A DNA stretch of 64,000 nucleotides from Serripes groenlandicus (Eukaryota > Mollusca > Bivalvia > Cardiida > Cardiidae), in assembly GCA_031761405.1 (NCBI GenBank), contig JASEVX010000003.1, positions 68,301,044 to 68,365,043 of the forward strand. The letters run 5' to 3'. The translations under genes and the position numbers were made by a program. Below, one piece after another: positions 33,401 through 43,215 of this stretch. Under the pieces are notes generated by a model. It was not told the DNA's origin and did not search any database. It saw nothing but the letters and a program-made list of their open reading frames with translations. Position 1 is the first letter of the stretch. Every line of letters begins with the position of its first letter.

Positions 33401-35647
33401 ATATATATAGTATTTGTTATTTGTTGTTCTTTCAGACTATGCGGCAATGTTTGCTAAACTGATAGCAAGAACAGCTAAAGACATTGATGTGTTGATAGAC
33501 TCCCTACCTAGCGAGGAATCTTCTTTGGAGTTACAGGTTTGTGTTACACAGTGGAACCTGTGCCAAAGACAATCTTTGAATGGTTAACCCTTTCCCTCAT
33601 ACAACAATTCTGCAGCAGACAACTTTGAACATACTTTGTCAAAAATGGAAAATCTCTATAATTGAATGGATAACCCATGACTAAAAGTGGAAAACATTGT
33701 TTTGTTTTGTGCAATTTCTTTTTTTGTCACTATGTTTTCAAAAAGCCGTCTGCTGTAGAGGCATCATAAAGCGTCTATATGAGGGAAAGGGTTAAAGCAA
33801 CCACACTTTTAATTACTTATTTTCTGCATAAATGAGTTTAAATGACCCTGTAATTAAAGACCACCTGTGAACAAAGACCAGATTGTTGTCTTCCCATTGG
33901 TGATTTGAACCTTTTCCCTCATATAGACGCTTGCTGACCCCTCTGCAGCAGACGGCTTTTTGAAAACGGTGGCAAAAGAAGAAATTGCTCAAAACGAGCT
34001 TTGTGTTTGTTCATTAAATTTATGCTCAATCAATACTGATGAAATTTCACGAGTGTATAGTGGACAACTAAAAACTAGCTTCGGATCCAATTTTAGGGTC
34101 TCTCTGTTGTCTCTCCATCTGTCTGCATGCTTGTCTTCCAGGCATTGCATTTGGTTAACCCTTTACCTCATATAGACGCTTTCTGATGCCTCTGCAGCAG
34201 ACAGCTTTTTGAAAACATAGTGACAAAAGAAGAAATTGCTGAAAACGAGCAATTTCTCCTTTTGCCACAATGTTTCCACTTTTAGTCATAGCCTGATAGG
34301 TTTTCCAATCAATTATGGAGATTTTCTATTTTTTTACAAAATGTGTTCAAAGTCGTCTGCTGCAGTATTGTCGTATGAGGGAAAGAGTTAATACAGAATT
34401 CCTACTGTATATATAAGAATAACAATTTATCAACTATTTGTACACAAATTACCTGAGAAATGTACAAGACATTAGTAAACTTGGGAAATATACAGTATAG
34501 TGACAAACTGGGGACCAGACATGCCGTAGGGATTGTCTTATTTAAATTGTAAACCCAGTGTGGGTGGCAATTAGATTCCTCCTTGTGTGTCAGTCTGTCC
34601 AAGTTTAAGTGACAGGCATATTTTAGATTAATCTTTGAAAGTAAGTTACCTACAGTCATGAATCTTTATAAACATGTAGTTATCTAATGGGCCATGACTT
34701 TGAGCAAGAGAGTTTTTTCAAATTGGACTACCTGTACTCAGTAATTATCTAATCGGGTTAAAGGTCAAAGAAAGTGATGTATTCATAATTATGATTTATA
34801 ATGAATCTAAATTAAGTTTTAACCCTTTCCTGTGTGAAAAACACAATTTTCGATGCGTCTGTTGCAGATGCCAGACGGCATTTGAAAATATTTTGGCAAA
34901 AGGAGAAATTACTTTCAACTTGATTCAACCTTTATTGATGCATATTTTTGCAAAATGATTTCAAATTCAGATTTGGTGTATTAGGCTAAGGGATATTAAG
35001 CTTAACCCCTTCCCACATACAAACACTTTCTGACGCCCCTGCAGCAGATGAATTCTTGAAACAATGTGGCAAAAGGAGATATTGAGTAATTTCTGCTTTT
35101 GCAACAATGTTTTCAACTTAACCCTTTCCGTCATACGGCAATTCTGCAGCAGATGACTTTGAGCGTATTTTGTCAAAACATAGCAAATCTCCATAATTGA
35201 ATGGATAACCTATGACTAAAAGTGGAAAACATTGTGGCAAAAGGAGAAATTGCACGTTTTGTGCAATTTCTTTTTTTGTCACTATGTTTTCAAAAAGCCG
35301 TCTGCTGCAGAGGCGTCCGAAAGCGTCTATATGAGGGAAAGGGTTAATTCAATAATTGTTCTTTCTTTTTTTAGAGGGTTTCCACATGTTTTAGTCAATT
35401 TGACTTAATGTTTTCAAAGTTGTCTGCCGCAAATTTGCTGTATGAGGGAAAGGGTAAAGGTTCTTTGAACTTTGAATTTCAGTTGAAAAGTCTGAACCAG
35501 TTAGAAGTTGAGAACCAGCAGGTGGCGGAGAACCTTGAAGAAGTTGTTAAAAGAGGAGAGTCGTTATTACAGAAGATACAAGAAGCCCAACATGATATCG
35601 CCCAGGTCCAATTACAGTGCCAAGCTTTAGAGGGAAATGCAACTTGA
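30492..35647 (+). CDS. MED21: Mediator of RNA polymerase II transcription subunit 21
   Basis: Four coding exons: 30492-30533, 32019-32136, 33436-33536 and 35483-35647; intron phases 0, 1, 0; all GT-AG. The product is 141 residues, close to the usual about 144. Residues 1-14 read [14 protein letters not shown], almost identical to vertebrate MED21. Exon 2 adds [15 protein letters not shown]. Exon 3 gives [20 protein letters not shown] (residues 62-81), the family hallmark. Exon 4 is a Gln/Glu-rich coiled coil (residues 88-135). MED21 pairs with MED7 in the middle module of Mediator and is essential for RNA polymerase II transcription in the nucleus. The ATG context is AAAATGG, with an NRF1 site 124 bases upstream. 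All three introns carry MITEs. The stop codon lies inside the first unit of a tandem repeat that continues into the 3' flank. Confidence 0.95.
31146..31412 (+). mobile_element. tRNA-derived SINE, family C (MED21 intron 1)
   Basis: The head TGGTGTAGTGGTAGAGAG (box A) is followed by GTTAGTTCCATCCCC (decayed box B). The body contains TGTGGGGAAACCATG, GGCTGGTGTCAGGATAAATG and GTACTGGTAACATACCCAGG. The tail is GCGGCATAAAACATTAAACA. A headless relative lies at 48770-48895. Confidence 0.8.
31665..31890. mobile_element. TTAA palindromic MITE copy (MED21 intron 1)
   Basis: The left end CCCTTTCCCACCTAAAG has lost its TTAA; the right end is TGTGGGAAACGGTTAA. The central hairpin is GAAATTGCTCAAAACGAGTA. 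Its right end is 128 bases upstream of exon 2. Confidence 0.8.
32159..32401. mobile_element. Palindromic MITE, second family (MED21 intron 2)
   Basis: Ends are AGGGCTTGGCGTGAAACGGT and ACCGTTTCACGCCAAGCCCT, perfect over 20 bases. The inner arms also pair (TTGTAACTAAAA with TTTTAGTTAAAA). The centre GTCATTGCTCAGAACGAGCA has a hairpin similar in design to the TTAA MITE. It starts 22 bases after the exon 2 donor. A second copy is at 59151-59375. The target duplication is unclear. Confidence 0.85.
32558..32775. mobile_element. TTAA palindromic MITE copy (MED21 intron 2)
   Basis: Left TTCAACCCTTTCCTACTTAC, right AAGTGGGAAAGCGTTAA. Internally diverged. It lies 9 bases from the next copy. Confidence 0.75.
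32785..33014. mobile_element. TTAA palindromic MITE copy (MED21 intron 2)
   Basis: Complete 230-base copy with TTAA at both ends. Opposite orientation to the 28.4-kb copy. The central hairpin is GAAATTGCTCGTTTTGAGCA. Confidence 0.9.
33584..33795. mobile_element. TTAA palindromic MITE copy (MED21 intron 3)
   Basis: TTAA at both ends. It starts 47 bases after the exon 3 donor. It has a small central deletion: the arm before GTTTTGTGCAATTTC is missing. Confidence 0.85.
33906..34005. mobile_element. Left half of a TTAA MITE, truncated
   Basis: Runs from AACCTTTTCCCTCATATAGA to AAATTGCTCAAAACGAG and then joins the duplicated 160-bp segment. The break lies just past the hairpin loop. Confidence 0.8.
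34155..34391. mobile_element. TTAA palindromic MITE copy (MED21 intron 3)
   Basis: TTAA at both ends (34155 and 34388). The hairpin is GAAATTGCTGAAAACGAGCA. It begins at the TTAA that ends the duplicated segment. Confidence 0.9.
34819..34997. mobile_element. Diverged TTAA MITE relative (MED21 intron 3)
   Basis: TTAACCCTTTCCTGTGTGAA at left and AAGGGATATTAAG at right. The central arm is lost beyond GGCAAAAGGAGAAATTAC. Confidence 0.55.
35002..35456. mobile_element. TTAA MITE split by a nested copy (MED21 intron 3)
   Basis: The left half is 35002-35117 (TTAACCCCTTCCCACATACA ... ATGTTTTCAAC) and the right half is 35348-35456 (TTCAATAATTG ... TGTCTGCCGCAAATTTGCTG, GAGGGAAAGGG). The split is a TTAA filled by another full copy. 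The right end lies 26 bases before exon 4. Confidence 0.85.
35118..35347. mobile_element. TTAA palindromic MITE nested in an older copy
   Basis: A complete 230-base copy with TTAA at 35118 and 35344. Host sequence on either side joins into one older MITE, which dates this insertion as younger. The hairpin is GAAATTGCACGTTTTGTGCA. Confidence 0.9.
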
Positions 35648-35995
35648 ATTGGCCAACAGGCGGGTGTTGAATTGATGGTGCTAACTGAACAGTTAATTGT
35701 ACATGATAGTGCTAACTGTACGGTCTATTCTACAGTAGACAAACTTAACTTGGAATGTGTAAACAGGCTAAAGTTGATTGGATGGTGCCAACTGTACAGT
35801 CTGTCACACATTATATTATATGGCCCCAGAAAGTCAAATTGAATGTGACCACAGGCTCAAGTTAATATAATGGTGCCAACTATACAGTCTGTCACACATT
35901 ATTATATATTGCCCCAAGAAATTTAACTTGAATGTGAGAACAGGCTGAAATTGATTGGATGGTGCTTACTGTACAGTCTGTTGTAGATTATGAAA
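35641..35995 (+). repeat. Tandem repeat (89-106 bp, four units) from the MED21 stop codon into the 3' flank
   Basis: AACTTGAAT-type unit starts fall at 35641, 35747, 35836 and 35925. Shared blocks are (A)ACAGGCT, TTGATTGGATGGTGC and AACTGTACAGTCTGTC. The first unit includes the last MED21 codons (GCA ACT TGA). This repeat is probably transcribed as 3' UTR. Confidence 0.8.
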
Positions 35996-36212
35996 ATGTT
36001 GCCTCGGTCATCGGTGAATATAAGCTTCAGGGTCCATATTACACAGGACAAACATTGAATGACAAAATGACCTTTAGCAAGTTCTTATTGGCATGTGGGA
36101 TTTTCATTGAGACACAAGGATAAGACAGCTGCCATTCAACAAGTCTGCAGCATACAACTTTAAAAATATCAAAGCAAACTTACAGAAAACCTCTCTTGAT
36201 GAAAGTATAATT
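35996..36212. other. No feature recognised
   Basis: AT-rich. AACAAGTCTGCAGCATACAACTTT near 36138 resembles a piece of the TTAA MITE. Confidence 0.4.
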
Positions 36213-36683
36213 ATACCCCCAGATACGTAGTATATGGGGGCTATATAGGAGTCACGCTTGTCGGTCGGTTTGTCAGTTGGTCGGTCGGTCCGTTGGTCTG
36301 GACATTTCTTGTGAACACTATTTCTCAGAAACCCTTGGTCAGAATTCGAAATAACTTCACAAGAATGATTGATACCAAGCCTAGTTGTGCATATTGTCGG
36401 CGTGTTGCACAGGAATTATTTTTAAATGAGTTATGGCCCCTTGAATTTCTCGTACATAGTTGGCCTGTAGAAATTTCTTGTGAACACTATTTTTCAGCAA
36501 CCCTTGGTCAGAATTCAATATAACTTCACAAGAATGATTGATACCAAGCCTAGTTGTGCATATTGTCGGCGTGTTGCACTGGAATTATTTTTAAATGAGT
36601 TATGGCCCCTTGAATTTCTCATACATATGTATATTGTCAGGCACCAGCTGGGGGTATTCATCATCTTCAGTTATATTTCTAGT
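36213..36683 (-). mobile_element. Hairpin-ended element E2 with two 169-bp units
   Basis: Left: hairpin ATACCCCCAGATACGTAG then TATATGGGGGCTAT (36213-36246), followed by GGTCGGTCGGTCCG. Body: two units of 169 bases, marked by GAACACTATTT at 36313 and 36482. Right: CTGGGGGTAT (36648-36657), exactly inverted to ATACCCCCAG at the left, and CTAGT at 36679-36683 (reverse ACTAG). On the minus strand this gives the layout start signal, motif, body, microsatellite, hairpin. The hairpin after the start signal is decayed. Confidence 0.7.
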
Positions 36684-36689
36684 TTGAAT

Positions 36690-36801
36690 TGATATTAGAT
36701 GCATTGAAAACATTGTGGAATAATGAGAAATTGCTCACTAATATGATATTTTTCCTTTTTGTCACAATGTTTTCATGCATCTACAAATTGGAAAGGGTTA
36801 A
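36690..36801. mobile_element. Fragment of the TTAA MITE
   Basis: GAAAACATTGTGGAATAATG, AGAAATTGCTCAC, TTTTTGTCACAATGTTTTC and AAATTGGAAAGGGTTAAG are recognisable in order. The left terminus is missing. Confidence 0.6.
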
Positions 36802-37190
36802 GAAAAGAAGCTTGGATATATTAGTTGAAAAATATATTGAAAAAAATGAAGGCAAACAAAAAAAAAAAATCCGACAATATCTTTGCCCCCCAAAAAATAC
36901 TTGAGAAGACATGATCATAAAGGGTTGTTTCTGAAAAGGATATGGATTTTAAACATGAACTGTTTTATACTTGTATGGAGATTTTTATGTTGAACAGTTC
37001 ACTCAACTGTCTCATTTACTAAGGACAAAAAACAGGATAGATCCATGTCAGATTGTGTGCGGATGTGCATGCTGGAATTGATCTTGCTTGGTCACAAAAC
37101 TATAAAAGTAGATTTTCCTATGGTTTGGTTGATGTGGTACTTTACCAATTAAACAAGATTATTATTGAAAGAAGAGTTCTTTTTATTTTT
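36802..37190. other. No feature recognised
   Basis: AT-rich, with an A run near 36859. No exon, repeat unit or RNA gene was identified. Confidence 0.4.
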
Positions 37191-38575
37191 ATCCCCCGCT
37201 TTTTCGAAGAAAAAAAGGGGGGTTATTAATTTCGGTTTGTCCGTCTGTCTGTCTGTCTGTCTGTCACACTTCGTTTCCGTGCAATAACTGCCACAAATGT
37301 GAACCATTTTTTTTCAAACTTGGTAACAAGGTTAAATGCCTTAAGGGCTAGGCCAAGTTCGATCGTCACTTTCGGCGGACATTTTTAAGTGGAGTTATGG
37401 CCCCTTATTTAACACAAAATGTTGTTTCATGCTGTTTCCGTGCAATAACTGCCACAAATGTGAATATTTTTTTCTCAAACTTGGTAACAAGGTTAAATGC
37501 CTTAAGGGCTAGGCCAAGTTCGATCGTCACTTTCGGCGGACTTTATTCGGTGGAGTTATGGCCCCTTATTTAACAAAAAATGTTGTTTCTTGCTGTTTCC
37601 GTGCAATAACTGCCACAAATGTCAACCGTTTTCTTTCAAACTTAGTAACAAGGTTAAATGCCTTAAGGGCTAGGCCAAGTTTGATCGTCACTTTCGGCGG
37701 ACTTTATTTGGTGGAGTTATGGCCCTTTATTTAACAAAAAAAGTCGTTTCTTGCTGTTTCCGTGCAATAACTGCCACAAATGTGAACCGGTTTTTTTCAA
37801 ACTTAGTAACAAGGTTAAATGCCTTAAGGGCTAGGCCAAGTTTGATCATCACTTTCGGGGGACTTTATTCGGTGGAGTTATGGACCCTTATTCAACAAAA
37901 AATGTTGTTTCTTGCTGTTTCCGTGCAATAACTGCCACAAATGTGATTTTTTTTTTTTCAAACTTGGTAACAAGGTTAAATGCCTTAAGGGCTAGGCCAA
38001 GTTCGATCGTCACTTTCGGCGGACTTTATTCGGTGGAGTTATGGCCCCTTATTTAACAAAAAAATGTTGTTTCTTGCTGTTTCTGTGCAATAACTGCCAC
38101 AAATGTGAACCGGTTTTTTTTCAAAATTGGTTACAAGGTTAAATGCCTTAAGGGCTAGGCCAAGTTCGATCGTCACTTTCGGTGGACTTTATTTAGTGGA
38201 GTTATGGCCCCTTATTTAACAAAAAATGTCGTTTCTTGCTGTTTCCGTGCAATAACTGCCACAAATGTGAACCGTTTTTTTTTTCAAACTTGGTAACAAG
38301 GTTAAATGCCTTAAAGGCTAGGCCTAGTTCGATCGTCACTTTCGGCAGACTTTATTCGGTGGAGTTATGGCCCCTTATTTAACAAAAAAAGTCGTTTCTT
38401 GCTGTTTCCGTGCAATAACTGCCACACACTTGGTAACAACCTAGGCCAAGTTCGTTTAATTTACCCTGTAATACATGTTCAATAAAAAGTCTACTGACAT
38501 GTTTAAACCTAACCTCAACATTTTCCTACAATATTTCCTGCAAGCGGGGGATATAAATTTCATGAATTTGCTTGT
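37191..38575 (-). mobile_element. Hairpin-ended element E3 with eight 161-bp units
   Basis: Left: ATCCCCCGCTTTTTCGAAG then AAAAAAAGGGGGG folds into a hairpin (37191-37222), followed by a GTCT microsatellite (37239-37265). Body: units of 161 bases marked by GTGCAATAACTGCC at 37279, 37440, 37601, 37762 and onward to about 38405. Each contains TCAAACTTGGTAACAAGGTT. Right: AGCGGGGGAT (38543-38552), exactly inverted to ATCCCCCGCT, then a short hairpin AAATT...AATTT (38555-38569) and CTTGT (reverse ACAAG, 38571-38575). The last unit is truncated. Confidence 0.75.
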
Positions 38576-38580
38576 TATTT

Positions 38581-38745
38581 TTAATCCGTTCCCACATTTT
38601 GAATCAAATGCATCAGACGACTTTTGCCACAATGGTTTCAAATGAATTAAATTTTTGAAAAAAATCATTAAGATAACATGTTAAATTGCCTGAATGTTTC
38701 AAAAGACGTCTGCTGCAGATTTGTGGTATAGTGTATGTATGGTTA
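38581..38745. mobile_element. Diverged TTAA MITE relative
   Basis: Blocks TTAATCCGTTCCCACATTTT, CAGACGACTTTTGCCACAAT and AAGACGTCTGCTGCAGATTT are recognisable; the ends are poorly conserved. Confidence 0.5.
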
Positions 38746-39253
38746 ACCAGGTTTTAGGTGGAAATCAAGTTACAGTCAAATCTTTGTGTGTCAAACATCC
38801 ATCTGCTGAAACTGTCTGTACTTAAAAAGTTGTTGAAGTTGTTTTTTACAGTGACATTAAACTATAACAGTAACCTAATATTGATGGCACATGAATCCTG
38901 TTGCTGTAAACAACTTATGAAAATATTGAAAAAGTCTTAATATTTACGTACTTGTAGACACATTGACAGCAGACGTCGTCAGTAAAAAGTAAAAATTGCT
39001 CATGACAAGCAAATTTCCATCCCATGTTTGCATCTGTCCATTCAGTTCTAGTGGCCAAGCTATTTTGACTGGAATTCAATGAATCTTTGTGGGACGCTTC
39101 AATACCAAGAAGAGATGGGAGGTTTAAGTGTTTACAGACTGATGGCCCTTTGATATTTAACAAGTGACTTTATGTCTGATTAAGTCTAGGCATCTTTGTG
39201 TCTGGAAATTCATTGAAACATTATTGGAAAATTGTGTATAGAGGGATGTTATA
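38746..39253. other. No gene supported
   Basis: Two frames of 60 and 82 codons on opposite strands overlap; neither shows a domain or splice pair. Confidence 0.4.
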
Positions 39254-40703
39254 AGTCCCCTTTGGGGACTATGGGTTTGGTCGATTCTGTCTGTCAATCC
39301 GTCAGTCCCTCCTAACCTTGTTCGGCCCGCATCTTAACCATCTATCATAGGATTTCCAAGAAACTTGGCACAAACGTTCACACAAGTCCCAGGTCTGTAC
39401 CTCAAATGTCAAGTTCACACTTAGAGGTCAAAGGTCAAAATGAGTACTGTTTGATAGGACTACCATGTCCGACCCGCATCTTAACCATCCATCATAGGAT
39501 TTTCAAGAAACTTGGCACAAACGTTAACCATCATGAGGCGGCGTGTCGCGCTCAAGATCAAGGCCTCTACCTCAAATGTCAAGGTCACACTTGGACGTCA
39601 AAGGTAAAAATGAGTACTGTTTGATAGGACTACCTTGTCCAGCTCACATCTCAACCATTCATCACATGATTTCCAAGTTACTGGGCACACATGTTCAACA
39701 TGATGAGGTGGCGTGTCACGCGCAAGATCCAGGCCTGTACCTCAAAGGTCAAGGTCACACTTAGAGGTCAAAGGTCAAAATGATTACTGTTTGATAGGAC
39801 TACCTTGTCCGGCTCACATCTCAACCATGCATCATAGGATTCCTAAGTTACTGGCCACACATCTTCAACATGATGAGGCGGTGTATCGCGCACAAGACCC
39901 AGGCTTGTACCTCAAATGTCAAGGTCACACTCAGAGGTCAAAAGTCACAATGAGTACTGTTTGATAGGACTGTTCCTTGACAGGCCCGCATCTCAACCAT
40001 GCATCATAGGATTCCCAAGTTAATAGGCACAAATTATCACCATGATGAGGTGGGGTGTCACCACAAGACCCAGGCCTTTACCTCAAAAGTCAAGGTCACA
40101 CTTAGAGGTCAATTGTCAAAATGAGTACTGTTTGATAGGACTGTACCTTGTCCGTCTTGCATCTCGACCATGCATCATAGGACACCAAGTTACTGGGCAC
40201 GAAATTTCACCATGATGAGGTGACATGTGGCACACAAACAGGCATGTATCTTAAAGGTCAAGGTCACACCTGGAGGTCAAAATGAGCAACCATGCACCTG
40301 TAACAAAGTAACAACTCATAATACATTTCAACTGGTTTATTAAGAGAGGTTCATGTCCCAAAAACCACGGCCAGACTGGCTACTTTCATAGGATTTCAGT
40401 GTTTATTTATACTAACTGCCTAACTGCCCTATTAGGAAAGTCCATTAATAATCAATCATACCAATCTATGTACAGGTTAACTACGCCTGTCAAAATGTAC
40501 AGTGCAGTTACCATGTCACAGAGAAAGCTAGTTGATTTACACACCATAGAATTCCAAAGTTACTGGGCACACATGTCCACCATGATGAGGTGACATGTGG
40601 CATACAATACACAGGCCTGAAACCTCAAAGGTCAAGGTCACACTTATAGGTCAAAGGTCAGGTAGGGGACGTTTATATTGCTTGCAATACAACATTAACT
40701 TGT
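39254..40703 (-). mobile_element. Hairpin-ended element E4 with about eight 170-bp units
   Basis: Left hairpin AGTCCCC-TTT-GGGGACT (39254-39270), followed by TGTCTGTCAATCCGTCAGTC. Body: units of 170 bases marked by GTTTGATAGGACT at 39449, 39619, 39789, 39959 and 40130. Each contains AGGTCAAAGGTCAAAATGAG and CAAGGTCACACTTAGAGGTC. Right: AGGGGAC (40664-40670), a perfect hairpin TATTGC-TT-GCAATA (40676-40689), and CTTGT (40699-40703, reverse ACAAG). AGGTCA half-sites are again abundant, as in E1. Confidence 0.7.
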
Positions 40704-41339
40704 TATTATTTGCTTGGTCAGATTAGGAATGTTGAGGGGACTTTATCAAAGGGCGCTTATCAGATTATAAATATTGTTTTACAGAGTTTTGGTCATGTCA
40801 TATTAAACAATCATTGGGTTGTACCGATCGTTTGTTTAAAGCTGACAGGTTACTTTTCTGTGTTATATGTGTGTGACACCTGCATTTAAGTGTTATTATT
40901 GACGCCGCGTGGGAGCGCGGCGTCAGTATGGGATAGGTTTTAATTTTGTACCATGGGGTGACGTAATCGAAAAGGGAGAAACCAATGTTATTATTGTTAA
41001 AAAAACCTCTGTTGTTTGATTGAAAAAAACAACCTTTATGAATCAATAAATTGTATTAACTGATTTAAGAAACAACAAGATACAAAATACGTTTGTCTTC
41101 TACCGTTATTACAAAACTTTATACACATTTAATTTGTATTTAATAACTTTTCCCCAACTGTCTAGGCTACGCTGTTTTTGATTGTTTGGTTTACGGCCCT
41201 GACCCAATTCATCAAAGCTCAGAGAAAAAGTTCACTTTTCCCAAACTTTCTAGGCTACGCGTTTTTAATTGTTTAGTTTACGGGCCCAAAATTCGCCGGA
41301 TGTTTTTGCCTATTTATAAAAGTGTGTGAAGTTGGCAGA

Positions 41340-42550
41340 GCATTAGACGTTAGACATTAGACATTCAAAAAAAATATTCGAATGTCTAATTAGACGTTAG
41401 ACATTCGATTAGACATTCGCTAATTTTGATTATCGAATGTCTAATTATACATTAGACATTCAATTAGACATTCAGAAAAATCGCAAATGTTAAATATCGA
41501 ATGTCTAATTCGACATTAGACATTCAATCAGACATTCGCAAATTACAAGATCTATAACCCAATTTCGTCGGAGGTCATTGTACATTCAAAAAACGAATGT
41601 CTAATTGGTCAGTTAGACATTAGACATTCGATTAGACATTCGCAAATTAAGGGATTTAGGTACCAAATTCGTCGGAGGTCATTGTACATGCAAAAAACGA
41701 ATGTCTAATTGGTCAGTTAGATATTAGACATTCGATTAGACATTCGCGAATTACGATATTTAGATTCCAAATTCGTCGTAGGTCAACGTACTATCAAAAA
41801 ACGAATGTCTAATTGGTCAGTTAGACATTAGACATTCGATTAGACATTCGCAAAGTAAAGGATTTAGGTACCAAATTCGTCGGAGGTCATTATACATGCA
41901 AAAAACGAATGTCTAATTGGTCAGTTAGACATTAGACATTCGATTAGACATTCGCAAATTAAGAGATTTAGGTACCAAATTCGTCAGAGATCAATGTACA
42001 TTAAAAAAACGAATGTCTAATTGGTCAGTTAGACATTAGACATTCGATTAGACATTCGCAAATTACAAGATATATAACCCAAATTCGTCGGAGGTCATTG
42101 CACATTAAAAAACCGAATGTCTAATTGGTCCGTTAGACATTAGACATTCGATTAGACATTCGCAAATTAAGGGATTTAGGTACCAAATTCGTCGGAGGTC
42201 ATTATACATGCAAAAAACGAATGTCTAATTGATCAGTTAGACATTAGACATTCGATTAGACATTCGCAAATTAAGAGATTTAGGTACCAAATTAATCAGA
42301 GATCAATGTACATTAAAAAAACGAATGTCTAATTGGTCAATTAGACATTAGACATTCGATTAGACATTCGCAAATTAAGAGATTTATGTACCAAATTCAT
42401 CAGAGATCAATGTACATTAAAAAAACGAATGTCTAATTGATCAGTTAGACATTAGACATTCGATTAGACATTCGCAAATTAAGAGGTTTAGGTACGAAAT
42501 TTGTCTGAGGTCATTGTACACGCAAAAAACGAATGTCTTATTGGTCAAAT
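41340..42550. repeat. 104-bp satellite rich in ATTAGACATTCG / CGAATGTCTAAT
   Basis: GGTCAGTTAGACATTAGACA recurs with a 104-base period (41607, 41711, 41815, 41919 and onward to about 42437). Each unit carries AGACATTCG twice and CGAATGTCTAAT once inverted, so each unit can form a cruciform, plus a TTCGTCGGAGGTCATTGTAC connector. The first about 200 bases are irregular. Confidence 0.9.
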
Positions 42551-43215
42551 AACTTGAACATATTGATAACTCGAACATATCGATATCTCGAACATACCGA
42601 TGACTCGAACACATCGATATCTCGAATACATTGATAAAACGAATGTTTTTAACTTGAACATTTATTGACAAATCGAACATATCGATATCTCGAAACTTTC
42701 GATATCTCGAACTTTCCAATATCTCGAACTTTCGATATCTCGAACTTTCCGATATCTCGTTTTTATTTTTTATTTTTTATTTATTTTTTCTTCTCGATAT
42801 CTCGAACTTTCCAATAACTTTTCGATATCTTTAAAAAAAAAAAAATCTCGATATCTCGAACTTTATCGGAAAGTTCGAGATATCGACAAGTACGAGATAT
42901 CGACAAGTTCGAGATACCGAAAATTTCGAGATATCGGAAAGTTCGAGATATCGAAAAAAAATATGAAAACAAATTGGTAAGTTCGAGATATCGAAAAAAA
43001 AAAAAATTTCTTTTTCGAAAAGTTCGAGATATCGGAAAGTTCGAGATATCGGGAAAAAAAAAAAAAAAAAAAAAAAGATATCAATATGTTCGAACATTTC
43101 GATTTCTCGATTATTTTTTTTTATATTTTTTTTTCCTCGTTATCTCAGAAATTTGCGATATCTTGATTTTTTTTTATTTTTTTTTTTTTTTTTTTCTCGA
43201 ACATTTCGAGATATC
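42548..43215. repeat. Foldback array of GATATCTCGAA units
   Basis: From 42548 to about 42860 short units (CGATATCTCGAACTTTCC and variants) run forward. From about 42866 to 43075 the reverse complement (GGAAAGTTCGAGATATCG) runs back. A shorter forward piece follows with long T runs (43160-43195). The turning point is near 42863 (CTCGAACTTTATCGGAAAGT). The unit core TTCGAGATATCGAA is itself palindromic. Stop-free F/S/R-rich frames here are by-products. Confidence 0.85.

Larger units (their letters stand above)
33039..34158 (+). repeat. 160-bp direct duplication on either side of MED21 exon 3
   Basis: The segment 33039-33198 (CTTTGTGTTTGCTCATTAAA ... GCATTGCATTTGGTTAA) recurs at 34000-34158 with very few changes, an offset of about 961 bases. 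The first copy is in intron 2, the second in intron 3. The left edge of the second copy cuts off a MITE (33906-34005). Its right edge is exactly the TTAA at which another MITE (34155-34391) begins. Confidence 0.85.

Noticed and set aside
37719..37931. ORF inside the 161-bp tandem units
   Set aside because: Same sequence repeats eight times in the element core; no conserved domain and no start context.
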